64,000 bases of DNA from contig NZ_GG704780.1 of the NCBI RefSeq assembly GCF_000160535.1, positions 582,721-646,720 of the forward strand. Direction: 5' to 3'. Every line of letters starts with the position of its first letter. Position 1 is the stretch's first letter. The notes under the pieces were generated by a model. It ran no database searches. It was not told where the DNA came from and worked only from the letters and a program-made list of their open reading frames with translations. The position numbers were made by a program, and so were the translations under genes. Shown here one piece after another: positions 17,401 to 26,485 of this stretch. This stretch comes from Hallella bergensis DSM 17361. Lineage in GTDB: Bacteria > Bacteroidota > Bacteroidia > Bacteroidales > Bacteroidaceae.

Positions 17401-18930
17401 TTAGTATTTAGGAAATTTAATCTCTACGATCAGGACAACAGCGGTCTTGTTAGCAAGTCCCAGCTCTTGCGAACTAACCATCTTGACTACCTTCATGACG
17501 CCAATCTTGGCACCGCCTGCCGTGGAGTTCTTGCCTGTTCTGAAAGCAATGATATCACCCTCCTCAAACGGTGTGAGCTTGGATATGGTAATATTACTCG
17601 ACAGAATCTTGGAAATCGAAGCCTTGGTGGCCTTCTCGTAATCAAAGTCGTTCATCTTTGCAAACCGCGTTCCATTCTTGACGGGAATAGCAGAAAGCTT
17701 GCCTGTTGCGCCATTAAACTCCTTGTCTTTCTCGGTATTGTCCATGGAGTAGAGACGCGGAATGGCCTTCCCGCCGAAGCAATAGAACTTGAAGTCTATG
17801 TTCTTGGCATTGGCCTCACTGCCTATTGCATAGTCCACGGAATAGGTCTTCATATCCCTGATCGACACCATTCCAAATGCCTCAGGATATTTGCTGTGGG
17901 CTGCATTGGCCAACGGTTGACTGCCAACCATGAGAGAACCAACATTCATATCGACATAGACCTTGACATAACCAACAGCTTCCTTGCCCGCACGACCATC
18001 CGAAACAACAACCTTCAGCATGTAGGCGGCATCAGAGATTTTCATCTTGGGAGCAATGTCCAACTCGTGGTCATTGGCCTTGTTTTCCTCGAAGAGCAGG
18101 TTCTCACCATCTGCTGTCTGCTCATAAACCTTGATTGAACGCACACCCCTTACCGATGAAATCTTCATCGGGACACCTGTCTGTATGTCTGAAGTGGTAT
18201 TGATGGCGCGGGTGGGCAACGTAAGCGAAGGAATGGGCAGGGTCTTATAGGTTACCGGCAGGGTGGAAACTGTGATGTTGCCATATATGTCAGTCACTTT
18301 CACCTTGAAGCCCTTGTCGCCCTCTTTGTATTCTATCATCTCGTCGAAGGTGTATTCCTTTTCACCATCCAGCTCTGCAACGCCCTTAGAGGTCTGTCCA
18401 TCCGCAGACACCAGATACATTTCCACATGCTTGATACCGGCGTCCGACTTAACCACATACGTGGTACGCGGAATCTGCGGATTCTCATCCATTTCGTCAT
18501 AGACGATTGCTGCTGGCGTGAAAGTAATCTCCGGCCGGCTGAACACGTCAATAACAGAAAGTTTCAAGGTGTCTTCCGTCACCTGATTCTTGCGGTCCGT
18601 GGCTTTAACAATAATGCTCTCGAAATCTGCACGATACTCCGGGGTAACGGCAAGGCTGTAGGCATTGTCGTCAAAGAAATCCGTTATGGTCTTGTAATCT
18701 TCTATCCCTTCGGCTGTCTTGATCTTAACGGAAATCTCGCTGAGTCCTACCTCCGACCTGACAATGGCTATCACGGGAAGATTATCTATCTTGTTGAGAT
18801 CTATCGAAAGACTTTCCATGGGGAAATTGATGACAGGAGGCAATGTTCCCGTCGGCAGATCGTCTTTATCCGAACAAGCTGCAAACAGCAGACAAAGTCC
18901 GATTAGAAAATAATATAGTTTATCTTTCAT
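17401..18930 (-). CDS. multi-domain Ig-like surface lipoprotein (SusE/F-position protein)
   Basis: About 509 residues from the Met at 18930, which begins a lipoprotein signal (MKDKLYYFLIGLCLLFAACS). An in-frame Met 14 codons upstream is unlikely. Three Ig-like repeats can be seen (around 40-145, 150-235 and 240-345; each ends in a short VIDVF/VTYK/VKVYV strand), followed by a C-terminal domain of about 160 residues beginning near GSLMVGSQPLANAAHSKYP. The position after SusD and the FAS1 protein matches that of SusE/SusF-like surface glycan-binding proteins, so a substrate-binding role is inferred. No catalytic motif was recognised. Confidence 0.75.
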   Translation of the reverse strand: MKDKLYYFLIGLCLLFAACSDKDDLPTGTLPPVINFPMESLSIDLNKIDNLPVIAIVRSEVGLSEISVKIKTAEGIEDYKTITDFFDDNAYSLAVTPEYRADFESIIVKATDRKNQVTEDTLKLSVIDVFSRPEITFTPAAIVYDEMDENPQIPRTTYVVKSDAGIKHVEMYLVSADGQTSKGVAELDGEKEYTFDEMIEYKEGDKGFKVKVTDIYGNITVSTLPVTYKTLPIPSLTLPTRAINTTSDIQTGVPMKISSVRGVRSIKVYEQTADGENLLFEENKANDHELDIAPKMKISDAAYMLKVVVSDGRAGKEAVGYVKVYVDMNVGSLMVGSQPLANAAHSKYPEAFGMVSIRDMKTYSVDYAIGSEANAKNIDFKFYCFGGKAIPRLYSMDNTEKDKEFNGATGKLSAIPVKNGTRFAKMNDFDYEKATKASISKILSSNITISKLTPFEEGDIIAFRTGKNSTAGGAKIGVMKVVKMVSSQELGLANKTAVVLIVEIKFPKY

Positions 18931-18937
18931 GGCTCTT

Positions 18938-19549
18938 TTATTTTTGGTAATAACAGTAATTGTCGAGTACATGCATCACACCATTGGTAACGATGATGTT
19001 GCTCTTCCTCACATTGCGTTGTGGAGACTTGCCGTTGCTGCCAGCCTGATTGATGAGCACCTTTCCAACAGCAGCCTGCCAGGGATTCTTCCATACGCAC
19101 ATGGTCATCAGTCCCTGCTCTCCCTTGAGCATGGTCAGCACGTACATCGGCTCTACATCGAGCTGGCCGTACGAGCTGTAAGCACCATCCACAATATGAT
19201 ACAAGAGCATATCCCTGACTGTGGAAAGGTCGCACGATGTGATAGTTTCCTCGCCGGGGAACACATTCTCCATATAACTCTTCATGGCCGTGTTGCTCAA
19301 CGCAAGAAAAGTGTAAGGCTGGGCCGACTGGGTGTAGTACGCTTTCAGATCTGCATACTCAATGGCAGCCATGAACATCGAGAACTCCTCATTATTATCC
19401 TGTAAGTATTCCCAGGCCGTCTTGTCCACTCGCATATCGGCTACAGAGGCCTTGTAGTCGTAGTCTTTCTGTAAATCCAGATCACAACTCATGAGCAGGG
19501 CACATGACAAGCACAAAATGCCATATATCGTTTTCATATATTTCTGCAT
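18938..19549 (-). CDS. fasciclin (FAS1) domain lipoprotein
   Basis: About 204 residues; the Met at 19549 (MQKYMKTIYGILCLSCALLM then SC) gives a lipoprotein signal and avoids overlap with SusD, unlike the Met at 19564. The single FAS1 domain (about 45-200) shows the typical blocks YTFLALSNTAMKSY, VRDMLLYHIVDGAYSS and the H2-like SNIIVTNGVMHVLDNYCYY. FAS1 domains mediate protein-protein or protein-glycan adhesion. It sits 7 bp before the Ig-like lipoprotein gene and 1 bp after SusD. FAS1 lipoproteins occur in Bacteroidetes SusCD loci, but their role is poorly defined; an accessory surface-binding role is likely. Confidence 0.85.
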   Translation of the reverse strand: MQKYMKTIYGILCLSCALLMSCDLDLQKDYDYKASVADMRVDKTAWEYLQDNNEEFSMFMAAIEYADLKAYYTQSAQPYTFLALSNTAMKSYMENVFPGEETITSCDLSTVRDMLLYHIVDGAYSSYGQLDVEPMYVLTMLKGEQGLMTMCVWKNPWQAAVGKVLINQAGSNGKSPQRNVRKSNIIVTNGVMHVLDNYCYYQK

Positions 19550-19550
19550 A

Positions 19551-21011
19551 TTATTTGTCTCCATAGTAAGTGTTTTGATATAGTTTATTGTTCTCTATGA
19601 GATGCGAATAATGAATGGGGAACAGTTCGTTTCCATCCGTATTCATGCCGTTGATAGGTTCCATAACCTCTTTCCACTTCTTGGTTCTCAGCAAATCGAA
19701 CCATCTCCGTCCCTCGCCGATAAGTTCTACTTGGCGTTCACGGAGAATGAAATCAACCAGCTCTTCCTCTGTTCCAAACTCCACGGCTGTAGGAGTTTGC
19801 AATCCGGCACGTGTGCGGACTTTGGTCACTAGGTCCAAGGCTTCCTCCCACTTGCCGAGTCGGGCCTTGGCTTCTGCCTGCAACAACATGATGTCCGTAT
19901 AGCGATAAATCGGATAAGCTATCTCGCACGTCTTGTTCAGTGATGTGCTGATGTCGCCTGCAATATACTTGCGCAACTCGTTGCCTCCCTGATAAGATTT
20001 CACAAACATGTCCTTGCGGAGGTCACCGTTCATATCCGGCTGATTGAAGATATCCATATACTTGTCTGCCACGACGGCCGCACGGTTTCCCGACCCGGTG
20101 AACCATTGGTACATATAGCTGTAGCCATTAGTGCCCACTTCGTCCATGTCATAATGCAAAACAAATATGAACTCCTTGGTCTGGTATTCATCATTTTCGG
20201 GCGTGTTATCCGAGGGTTTGTTGTTAAGCTCCTCGGTAAACATTCGCCGATAGGTTTCCAGCGATGGTTCAAAATCAATAAAACGTTCACGACCAGTGCT
20301 GATGCTGGAAATCTTGTCGATAGTCTGATCGGCCAGACTGTACTGCTCGTTCCACATATACACATCAGCCATAATGGCCCATACACCACATATAGAGATG
20401 CGCTTACGTTCACGGTTTCCCGTTCGGTTGATCAACTGCTCGGCACGTTTTAAGTCGGGAATGATCACGTGTGTAATAATAGAATCCTTAGGAGAACGTG
20501 CATGATAGATCTTGTCGTTGAAGACTTCCACTGGTTCGGTATACACGGGAACGTCTCCCCAAACCCTGATAGCATAGAAGTAGCCCAAGGCCCTGAGTGC
20601 ATAAGCTTGCCCTAAATAGTCATTACGGTCGGAAACGTTGGGCATGCTGATTTCGGGAATATACTTAATGGCAAGATTGGCTTGATTGATCATCTTGTAG
20701 AGGTTAGTCCATTTGGCGCATTTCTCATCCGTAGACATCAAGTTGTTCATTGCTCTTGCCTGATTCACCATCACAGGGGCACCGGGCGCAAAGTTGTCAG
20801 AACGGAACTCGCCCCAATAGAAATAGTTCTCGCGCAAGGTTTGTCTCAACAAGCCGTAGATTTCATTCACACCGGCTTTGGCATCACGGGCAGTCTTCCA
20901 CATCTTCTCTGCAGGAACCTCGCTTACGGTCTCCTCATCTAAGAAGTCAGAACAGCCGGTTGTTATTGACAGTCCTAATAGACCGATGATGATATATTTT
21001 ATATTTTTCAT
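19551..21011 (-). CDS. SusD/RagB-family nutrient-binding lipoprotein
   Basis: 486 residues with a lipoprotein signal (MKNIKYIIIGLLGLSITTGC). The SusD N-terminal block SDFLDEETVSEVPAEKMW, helical repeats (YLGQAYALRALGYFYAIRVW) and the C-terminal block ILRERQVELIGEGRRWFDLL with WKEVMEPINGM are all present. It begins 24 bp after SusC and should form a complex with it. Genes for a FAS1 protein, an Ig-like lipoprotein, a propeller and a GH99-like enzyme follow with almost no gaps, so all belong to one polysaccharide utilization operon. Confidence 0.94.
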   Translation of the reverse strand: MKNIKYIIIGLLGLSITTGCSDFLDEETVSEVPAEKMWKTARDAKAGVNEIYGLLRQTLRENYFYWGEFRSDNFAPGAPVMVNQARAMNNLMSTDEKCAKWTNLYKMINQANLAIKYIPEISMPNVSDRNDYLGQAYALRALGYFYAIRVWGDVPVYTEPVEVFNDKIYHARSPKDSIITHVIIPDLKRAEQLINRTGNRERKRISICGVWAIMADVYMWNEQYSLADQTIDKISSISTGRERFIDFEPSLETYRRMFTEELNNKPSDNTPENDEYQTKEFIFVLHYDMDEVGTNGYSYMYQWFTGSGNRAAVVADKYMDIFNQPDMNGDLRKDMFVKSYQGGNELRKYIAGDISTSLNKTCEIAYPIYRYTDIMLLQAEAKARLGKWEEALDLVTKVRTRAGLQTPTAVEFGTEEELVDFILRERQVELIGEGRRWFDLLRTKKWKEVMEPINGMNTDGNELFPIHYSHLIENNKLYQNTYYGDK

Positions 21012-21035
21012 TCTTCAGAACGTATTGGTTAGTAA

Positions 21036-24000
21036 TTAGAAATTTGCAATGAAACCCAAGCCGAACTCTCGCTTACGCGGATAGCGATAGGTATCTTTAC
21101 CAATCTGTAAGGGGTTGTTGGTAGAGAACTCAGGATCGAAGCCCGAGTAGTCTGTCCAAGTCAGCACATTGTTTGCAAAAGCATACAGACTCAAGTCTTT
21201 CAGGAATATCTTCTGCATGAGCATTTTTGGTAAATGATAGGACAGGCGTATGTTCTGCAAGCGGACGAAAGAGGCATCCTCCAAATAGAAAGAGTTGGCA
21301 ATGCGTGCGTTGTTGAACTCGTCGTTGAATGGGCGGGGATAAATGGCCTCATCGCCGGGCTGCAACCACAGGTTGTATATCACCTCAGGAGATGGTGTCG
21401 TACCCATATACTTGAACTGGTTGCGGTTATGCTCTGCATAGTTGTAAATCTTTCCGCCCAATGAAAAATACATTCCTACATACAGGCTCAGGTCCTTCCA
21501 CTGCACGGTGGTGTTGAAACCGCCAGTCACATTAGGCAGGGCATTACCAATAACCATGCGGTCGTTGTCATCGATCACGCCGTTCTGGCTCTCCGGATTC
21601 TCAATCCAGTTATAGTCGCCCCCGCGGAATGCTTTGCCATTTGGCAAGGTTTTCTTATGTACGTCACCTGTGTATGGCGAGCCATTCAACAGATATTTGT
21701 ATTGGAAAACCCCGTCCTCGAACACTGGGGTAAGCTGTTTCCAGTCCTTGGTAAAGGCATTCGACTCATCATACTGGAATATTCCGTTGCTTTTGAATCC
21801 ATAAAAGTCGCCAATGTTTCCTCCTTCTTCCATCCACCAAATATCACCTTCCATATAGGCTTTCCCATTTTGCAGCTTCTCTATACGAGAGATGTTTCTT
21901 GAGAGGTTGAAGGTCGCATTCCATGTCCAATCCTTTGAACGAATAAGGTCTCCCGACACCGAGATTTCGAAACCCTGATTACTGATTTCACCAACATTGG
22001 TTTTCATGTATGAGAATCCGGACTCTTTGGGTAATTGGTAATTAGCCAAAAGTCCGTCAGTGTACTTGTAATAATAGTCGGCGGTAACAACAAGACGACT
22101 GTTCCAGAAGTTCAGATCCAAACCTAAATCAAACTGCTTGGTCTCTTCCCACTTCAGGTGTTCCGTTCCTATTCGGGTCGGAGCAATGCCTCCTACCCCG
22201 TCATAAATCGTACTTGGCGAGTAGGTGTATACATAATCATAGTTGCCAATAGACTGGTTGCCCGTTATACCGAAGCTGGCACGCAGCTTGCCATCCGTAA
22301 GAACGTTTTTCATACCCTTGAGGAATTTCTCATCTGAGAAACGCCAACCTAATGAAACCGAGGGGAAATTACCGTAACGATTGTCCTTGGAGAAGCGCGA
22401 AGACCCGTCTCTGCGGAAGTTAGCAGCAAACAGATAACGACTCTTGTAGTCGTAGGTCACACGTCCGAAGACAGAAGCCAAGGCGTGATTGGACACAAAA
22501 GTTCTCGTGTTGGACAAGTCGAGGTTTGCAGAAAAGGCATTCAGGGTGTAGATGTAGTCGTTGGACGAGTTGATGCCTACCAGGTTCTCGTTCTCATAGT
22601 GCCAACGCTGTAAGCTCATACCCACCATAGCCTGGAAGTGATGTTGCCCGAACTTGCGTTCAAAGGTCAGGTAGTTCTCGTTCATCCAGTTCCAGTTGGT
22701 ATGGTTATATGAGAACCCCTTGTTCGACTTTTGCCATTCATCAGTAATAAGACTCGGCTCCATCTGCTTGCGCTTGTCGAGATAGAAATTGAAGTTGAGA
22801 TTGGTGCGGAACTTCAAATACTTATTAAACCTGATCACACCAAACTGAAAGAAATTCATCTTATACGAATCGGTGAAATCGGTTGTGTATTCAATCAATG
22901 CCATAGGGTTCTTCTGACCATTAAACACACCCACCATGGAACCATCTGAATAATAGGTGTTGAAGTAAGGGCGCCTGCTCAAAACAGAGCTCAACAGCCG
23001 TCCCTCATTCAGGCCGTTCTTCTTTGAGTAGGTAAGTGAAATCCTGCTACCAATATTCAACCATTTGTTGGGAGCGTAGTCTGAGTTGACGCGAGTGCTG
23101 ATGCGCCGGAAGCCGGTGTTGTCAATTATACCATTCTCATTATAGTAGCCCGTGTTGATGAAATATTTCAACTTGCTTGTTCCGCCGCTCAGGCTTACAT
23201 CTATCTGGTCTTTATTGCCCGTCTTGGTAATCATGTCTAAGTAGTCGTTATCCACGTTATAGAAATAGTTATACGGATCGTCCAGCACATCACTACTCTC
23301 ATTGGGATTGCCACCTCCGTACGATTCAAAATAGCTTTTGCGGAACTGGTCGTAGAGAAGCCGCTCCATCCTGTTGGCTTGTGGAACTTTATGGGAAAGT
23401 GTTCCCCATGAATGATTGTACTTGATATCAATCACGGGCTTGCCCTCTTGTCCACTCTTGGTTGTAATAATGATAACACCATTAGCGGAACGCGAACCAT
23501 AAATGGCGGCAGAAGCTGCATCCTTGAGCACCTCCATCGACACAATATCATTGGTATTGATGCCATCGAGAGACTCCAACGGCGCACCATCCACAATATA
23601 TAAAGGTGTGACTCCTTCGGCAGAGAAAGTCGATGTTCCACGAATCTTGATCGAAGCCGACTCTCCGGGCTGGCCCGAGCCACTCACAACCTGCACACCG
23701 GGAGCACTACCCTGCAGGGCATCGAACACACTCGTTGCCGTCTTGTTCTCTATCACCTTATCCGATATCGATATGACCGACCCCGTGAGGTCACGTTTTT
23801 TCATGCTGCCATAACCTATCACAACAACCTCATTGACCCGTGTTGCCGCCTCCGAATCAGCAAGCATGATCTTTGCAGGATTGCCTGCTGTCACGCGAGT
23901 CTCCGTATCCTCTTTGCCTAAGTAAGAAAAGGTCAGCATGGCAGAGCTCTCTTCATAGGGTATTTCAAACTCTCCATCATAATTGGTTACGGTTCCCGTT

Positions 24001-24455
24001 CCTGTCCCCTTGACCCGCACGGTAACGCCTATGAGCGGAACACCCTCCTCGTCGAGCACTCGGCCGGTGAGCGACTTCTTGCCGCCATGGCTCTGTGACA
24101 CAGAAGCCTGATTACGGGTAACATAAATGAATTTGCCCTTTACCGAATATTTAAAAGGAGTGTTGTTGAAGATTGTTTTCAGTACAGTGCTGACAGGCTT
24201 CGATTTCAACGATGCCGTAATCTTATAATCCTGCACCTCATCATAAGTAAACAGAATCTTGAATCCTGAAGCCTTCTCTACCTTCTTCAACACAGAAGAC
24301 AAAGCTTCATTACGGCTTTCCAGACTTATCTCCTTTTGTAGGGACTGAGCTGAAACTTGGGAGGTGTAACTGCTGCAACAGAAAAGCAGCACTAACATAA
24401 TCCAGTGGCAATGATAATGGAACAGAAATTGCCTTTTCCTGCTTTTAATTTTCAT
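21036..24455 (-). CDS. SusC/RagA-family TonB-linked transporter with STN domain
   Basis: 1139 residues. After the signal region (ending YTSQVSAQSL) come an STN domain (about 45-115; NEALSSVLKKVEKASGFKIL), a carboxypeptidase-regulatory-like domain (about 128-205; LTGRVLDEEGVPLIGVTVRV), a plug with TPLYIVDGAPLESLDG and MEVLKDAASAAIYGSRSANG, and a barrel ending GLGFIANF. The STN domain and the FecR gene immediately upstream fit a trans-envelope signalling circuit: ligand in the barrel, contact with FecR in the periplasm, release of the ECF sigma factor. It is therefore both transporter and sensor of the locus. Confidence 0.95.
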   Translation of the reverse strand: MKIKSRKRQFLFHYHCHWIMLVLLFCCSSYTSQVSAQSLQKEISLESRNEALSSVLKKVEKASGFKILFTYDEVQDYKITASLKSKPVSTVLKTIFNNTPFKYSVKGKFIYVTRNQASVSQSHGGKKSLTGRVLDEEGVPLIGVTVRVKGTGTGTVTNYDGEFEIPYEESSAMLTFSYLGKEDTETRVTAGNPAKIMLADSEAATRVNEVVVIGYGSMKKRDLTGSVISISDKVIENKTATSVFDALQGSAPGVQVVSGSGQPGESASIKIRGTSTFSAEGVTPLYIVDGAPLESLDGINTNDIVSMEVLKDAASAAIYGSRSANGVIIITTKSGQEGKPVIDIKYNHSWGTLSHKVPQANRMERLLYDQFRKSYFESYGGGNPNESSDVLDDPYNYFYNVDNDYLDMITKTGNKDQIDVSLSGGTSKLKYFINTGYYNENGIIDNTGFRRISTRVNSDYAPNKWLNIGSRISLTYSKKNGLNEGRLLSSVLSRRPYFNTYYSDGSMVGVFNGQKNPMALIEYTTDFTDSYKMNFFQFGVIRFNKYLKFRTNLNFNFYLDKRKQMEPSLITDEWQKSNKGFSYNHTNWNWMNENYLTFERKFGQHHFQAMVGMSLQRWHYENENLVGINSSNDYIYTLNAFSANLDLSNTRTFVSNHALASVFGRVTYDYKSRYLFAANFRRDGSSRFSKDNRYGNFPSVSLGWRFSDEKFLKGMKNVLTDGKLRASFGITGNQSIGNYDYVYTYSPSTIYDGVGGIAPTRIGTEHLKWEETKQFDLGLDLNFWNSRLVVTADYYYKYTDGLLANYQLPKESGFSYMKTNVGEISNQGFEISVSGDLIRSKDWTWNATFNLSRNISRIEKLQNGKAYMEGDIWWMEEGGNIGDFYGFKSNGIFQYDESNAFTKDWKQLTPVFEDGVFQYKYLLNGSPYTGDVHKKTLPNGKAFRGGDYNWIENPESQNGVIDDNDRMVIGNALPNVTGGFNTTVQWKDLSLYVGMYFSLGGKIYNYAEHNRNQFKYMGTTPSPEVIYNLWLQPGDEAIYPRPFNDEFNNARIANSFYLEDASFVRLQNIRLSYHLPKMLMQKIFLKDLSLYAFANNVLTWTDYSGFDPEFSTNNPLQIGKDTYRYPRKREFGLGFIANF

Positions 24456-24526
24456 TCTCGTTTTGTTTAGGTTTAAGTTCTTTATAATATAAAACGAGCA
24501 TGATACAGATTAAGTCCCTACAAATG

Positions 24527-25681
24527 CTACTTTTTTCTGGATATCATAATTTTATTACCTTGTTTCACCACATTTATATAACTGAACGCGTTGAGGTTTT
24601 CTACCACTTCGTCTACCGAGTTGTTACGTTCCGCTATAAAATGCAGCCTATAACTCATCAGTGAGTTGTCACGTATCTCTATATTCACATTGTACCAACG
24701 GCCTAATTCCCGCACCACATCTATTAGTGGAACGTTATCAAAGTAGAAATAGCCCTCTTGCCACTGAATGTAATATTCGGTATCGACGGAAGAGACACTG
24801 AAACCCTGGCCGTCCTGCACGAGTAAATCTTCGCCCGGTTTCAGACGGACGGCTTCTTTACCCGATTTGTCGTGCACCTCCACACTGCCTTTGATCAGGG
24901 TAACATGGGCATCCGACTTCGGATATGCCTTCAAATTAAACTCTGTGCCGAGCACTCGGGTGGTCATGTTTTTCGTACGGACAATAAAAGGATGCGAGGG
25001 GTCATGCTTGACCTTAAAATAGGCTTCGCCGGATAATTGAACAACACGTTCATTGCCTTCAAAATGCTTGGGGAAAATCAGTTTACTGTCCGCATTCATG
25101 GTAACAACCGTACCGTCCGACAAAATGACCTGGTAATCTTTTCCACGAGGGGTCTGCACAAACATGGTTTTCCGGCTACTCTCCTCTGCTTTGGAAAAGT
25201 CCGCCAGCTGCTCATTGACTGTCACATCGTTTTCCGAGATATTATCCTTAGCGGTTTTGCCTTTGCCTGAAGCTTCGCCCAGCAACACATCCTGCGGTCC
25301 GTCGACAGCGGCAAAAGCGACAAACTCCTCACTTTCTCGCTTGCAATCATGCTGAGGATACATGAAGATGACAAACAAGGCCATAGCAGCCACGGATAAA
25401 GCCGCAACAATCCAAGGCGTGGAACGTCTCTTATGATCCGATACATCAATATGAAGTCTCTTAAAACGATTCCAAGCCCTCTTTGTATCTACGTCGCCAA
25501 ACTTCTTGCGAGCCACGGCTTCCTGTAGTTTCAGGACAAGTCGTGCGTCTTCTGCTGTTTCCTGATCGGAAAGCAAAACCCGCAAGTCGTCATCTTGAAT
25601 ACTATCAAGATTATCCATAATATCGACTATCTTGCAATCATCTTCTCCTATGGTATTACAATTCCTCTTACAAATCTTCAT
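24527..25681 (-). CDS. FecR-family anti-sigma factor
   Basis: 384 residues (or about 363 if it starts at the Met in MDNLDSIQDDDL). A cytoplasmic N-terminal part (about 20-90) is followed by one membrane segment (TPWIVAALSVAAMALFVIFM, near 105-125) and a periplasmic FecR domain (about 170-270; VILSDGTVVTMNADSKLIFP; VVQLSGEAYFKVKHDPSHPF) ending in a DUF4974-like secretin-type domain (about 300-380; VPLIDVVRELGRWYNVNIEI). It should hold the upstream-encoded sigma factor inactive until the STN domain of the adjacent SusC signals ligand. The gene lies 47 bp after the sigma gene and 71 bp before SusC. Confidence 0.93.
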   Translation of the reverse strand: MKICKRNCNTIGEDDCKIVDIMDNLDSIQDDDLRVLLSDQETAEDARLVLKLQEAVARKKFGDVDTKRAWNRFKRLHIDVSDHKRRSTPWIVAALSVAAMALFVIFMYPQHDCKRESEEFVAFAAVDGPQDVLLGEASGKGKTAKDNISENDVTVNEQLADFSKAEESSRKTMFVQTPRGKDYQVILSDGTVVTMNADSKLIFPKHFEGNERVVQLSGEAYFKVKHDPSHPFIVRTKNMTTRVLGTEFNLKAYPKSDAHVTLIKGSVEVHDKSGKEAVRLKPGEDLLVQDGQGFSVSSVDTEYYIQWQEGYFYFDNVPLIDVVRELGRWYNVNIEIRDNSLMSYRLHFIAERNNSVDEVVENLNAFSYINVVKQGNKIMISRKK

Positions 25682-25728
25682 GATGTTCCACTGTATATTA
25701 TTTAACGACTTGGTTGCATTTTAGGGTA

Positions 25729-26241
25729 CTACTTTTTTTTGAAATCATTTGGAAAAGCCTTCCTCAACATAGCCAATGCCTTGATAATATGCTTTCTTAC
25801 ACCGTCTTTGCTCAATCCTAACAAGTCCGCCACCTCTGCATATTTCATGTTTTCAAAATAGCATTGCTCCACCACCAGTCGGGTACGGGGTGACATTTTC
25901 TCCATAGTCTTATAAATAACATCCATCTGCTCATTGCCATCCGTATCGTCGTCCAGAAGTCCTTGCCTGTACATCTCAATGTACAATCGGGCATAGCGCA
26001 TCTTTACCGCATCATGCTTGATGATATCAAGACATCTGTTGCGAGTAATGGTCGTAAAGTAAGATGTTTTGTAAATAGTTTCCTCAGGATTATACTCCTC
26101 CCAAAGTTTGGCAAAAACTTCATGCACCACATCCTGCGCATCATCTGTGTTCTTCAATATGTACAAAGCCAAATAGTACATCTTGGAATAGTTCTTCTGA
26201 AACAACTCCTCGAAACATTGTTCTTTCTGGTACTGGTTCAT
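25729..26241 (-). CDS. ECF sigma-70 family factor (FecI-like)
   Basis: 170 residues. Region 2 (about 10-75; YYLALYILKNTDDAQDVVHE then VFAKLWEEY) and region 4 with a helix-turn-helix (about 115-165; LVVEQCYFENMKYAEVADLL then GLSKDGVRKHI) are both clear and complete. It heads the regulatory pair for the SusCD locus to its left. On the minus strand TATCTTTG at 26264-26271 is a good -7 box for housekeeping transcription of the sigma gene. The target promoter is probably that of the operon itself. Confidence 0.94.
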   Translation of the reverse strand: MNQYQKEQCFEELFQKNYSKMYYLALYILKNTDDAQDVVHEVFAKLWEEYNPEETIYKTSYFTTITRNRCLDIIKHDAVKMRYARLYIEMYRQGLLDDDTDGNEQMDVIYKTMEKMSPRTRLVVEQCYFENMKYAEVADLLGLSKDGVRKHIIKALAMLRKAFPNDFKKK

Positions 26242-26424
26242 AGCAAGATCGTAGAAACATCTTCAAAGATAATCATTTTTTATTATTACATGAACTTTGC
26301 GAACTACAAATTACCGCAAATTTTACGAATTTCGGACCGAGGGGCTTTTGTTCTTAAATACGCAAAATATAGAGGGAGAGAATAAAAAATGTCAGCATTG
26401 GGTAAACGCACGAATTCCAAGAAA

Positions 26425-26456
26425 TGCCGTCTCACACATATAGAGAGGAGACGGCA
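26425..26456 (-). terminator. terminator after the GH43 gene
   Basis: TGCCGTCTC (26425-26433) pairs with GAGACGGCA (26448-26456). On the minus strand it is followed by TTTCTT. It ends the xylB-xylA-GH43 unit. The remaining part of the gap up to the sigma gene holds a short motif (AAATACGCAAAAT near 26360) also seen at other gaps. Confidence 0.75.
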
Positions 26457-26485
26457 AATGATAAGCTCAAGATGTTTTAGAATGG

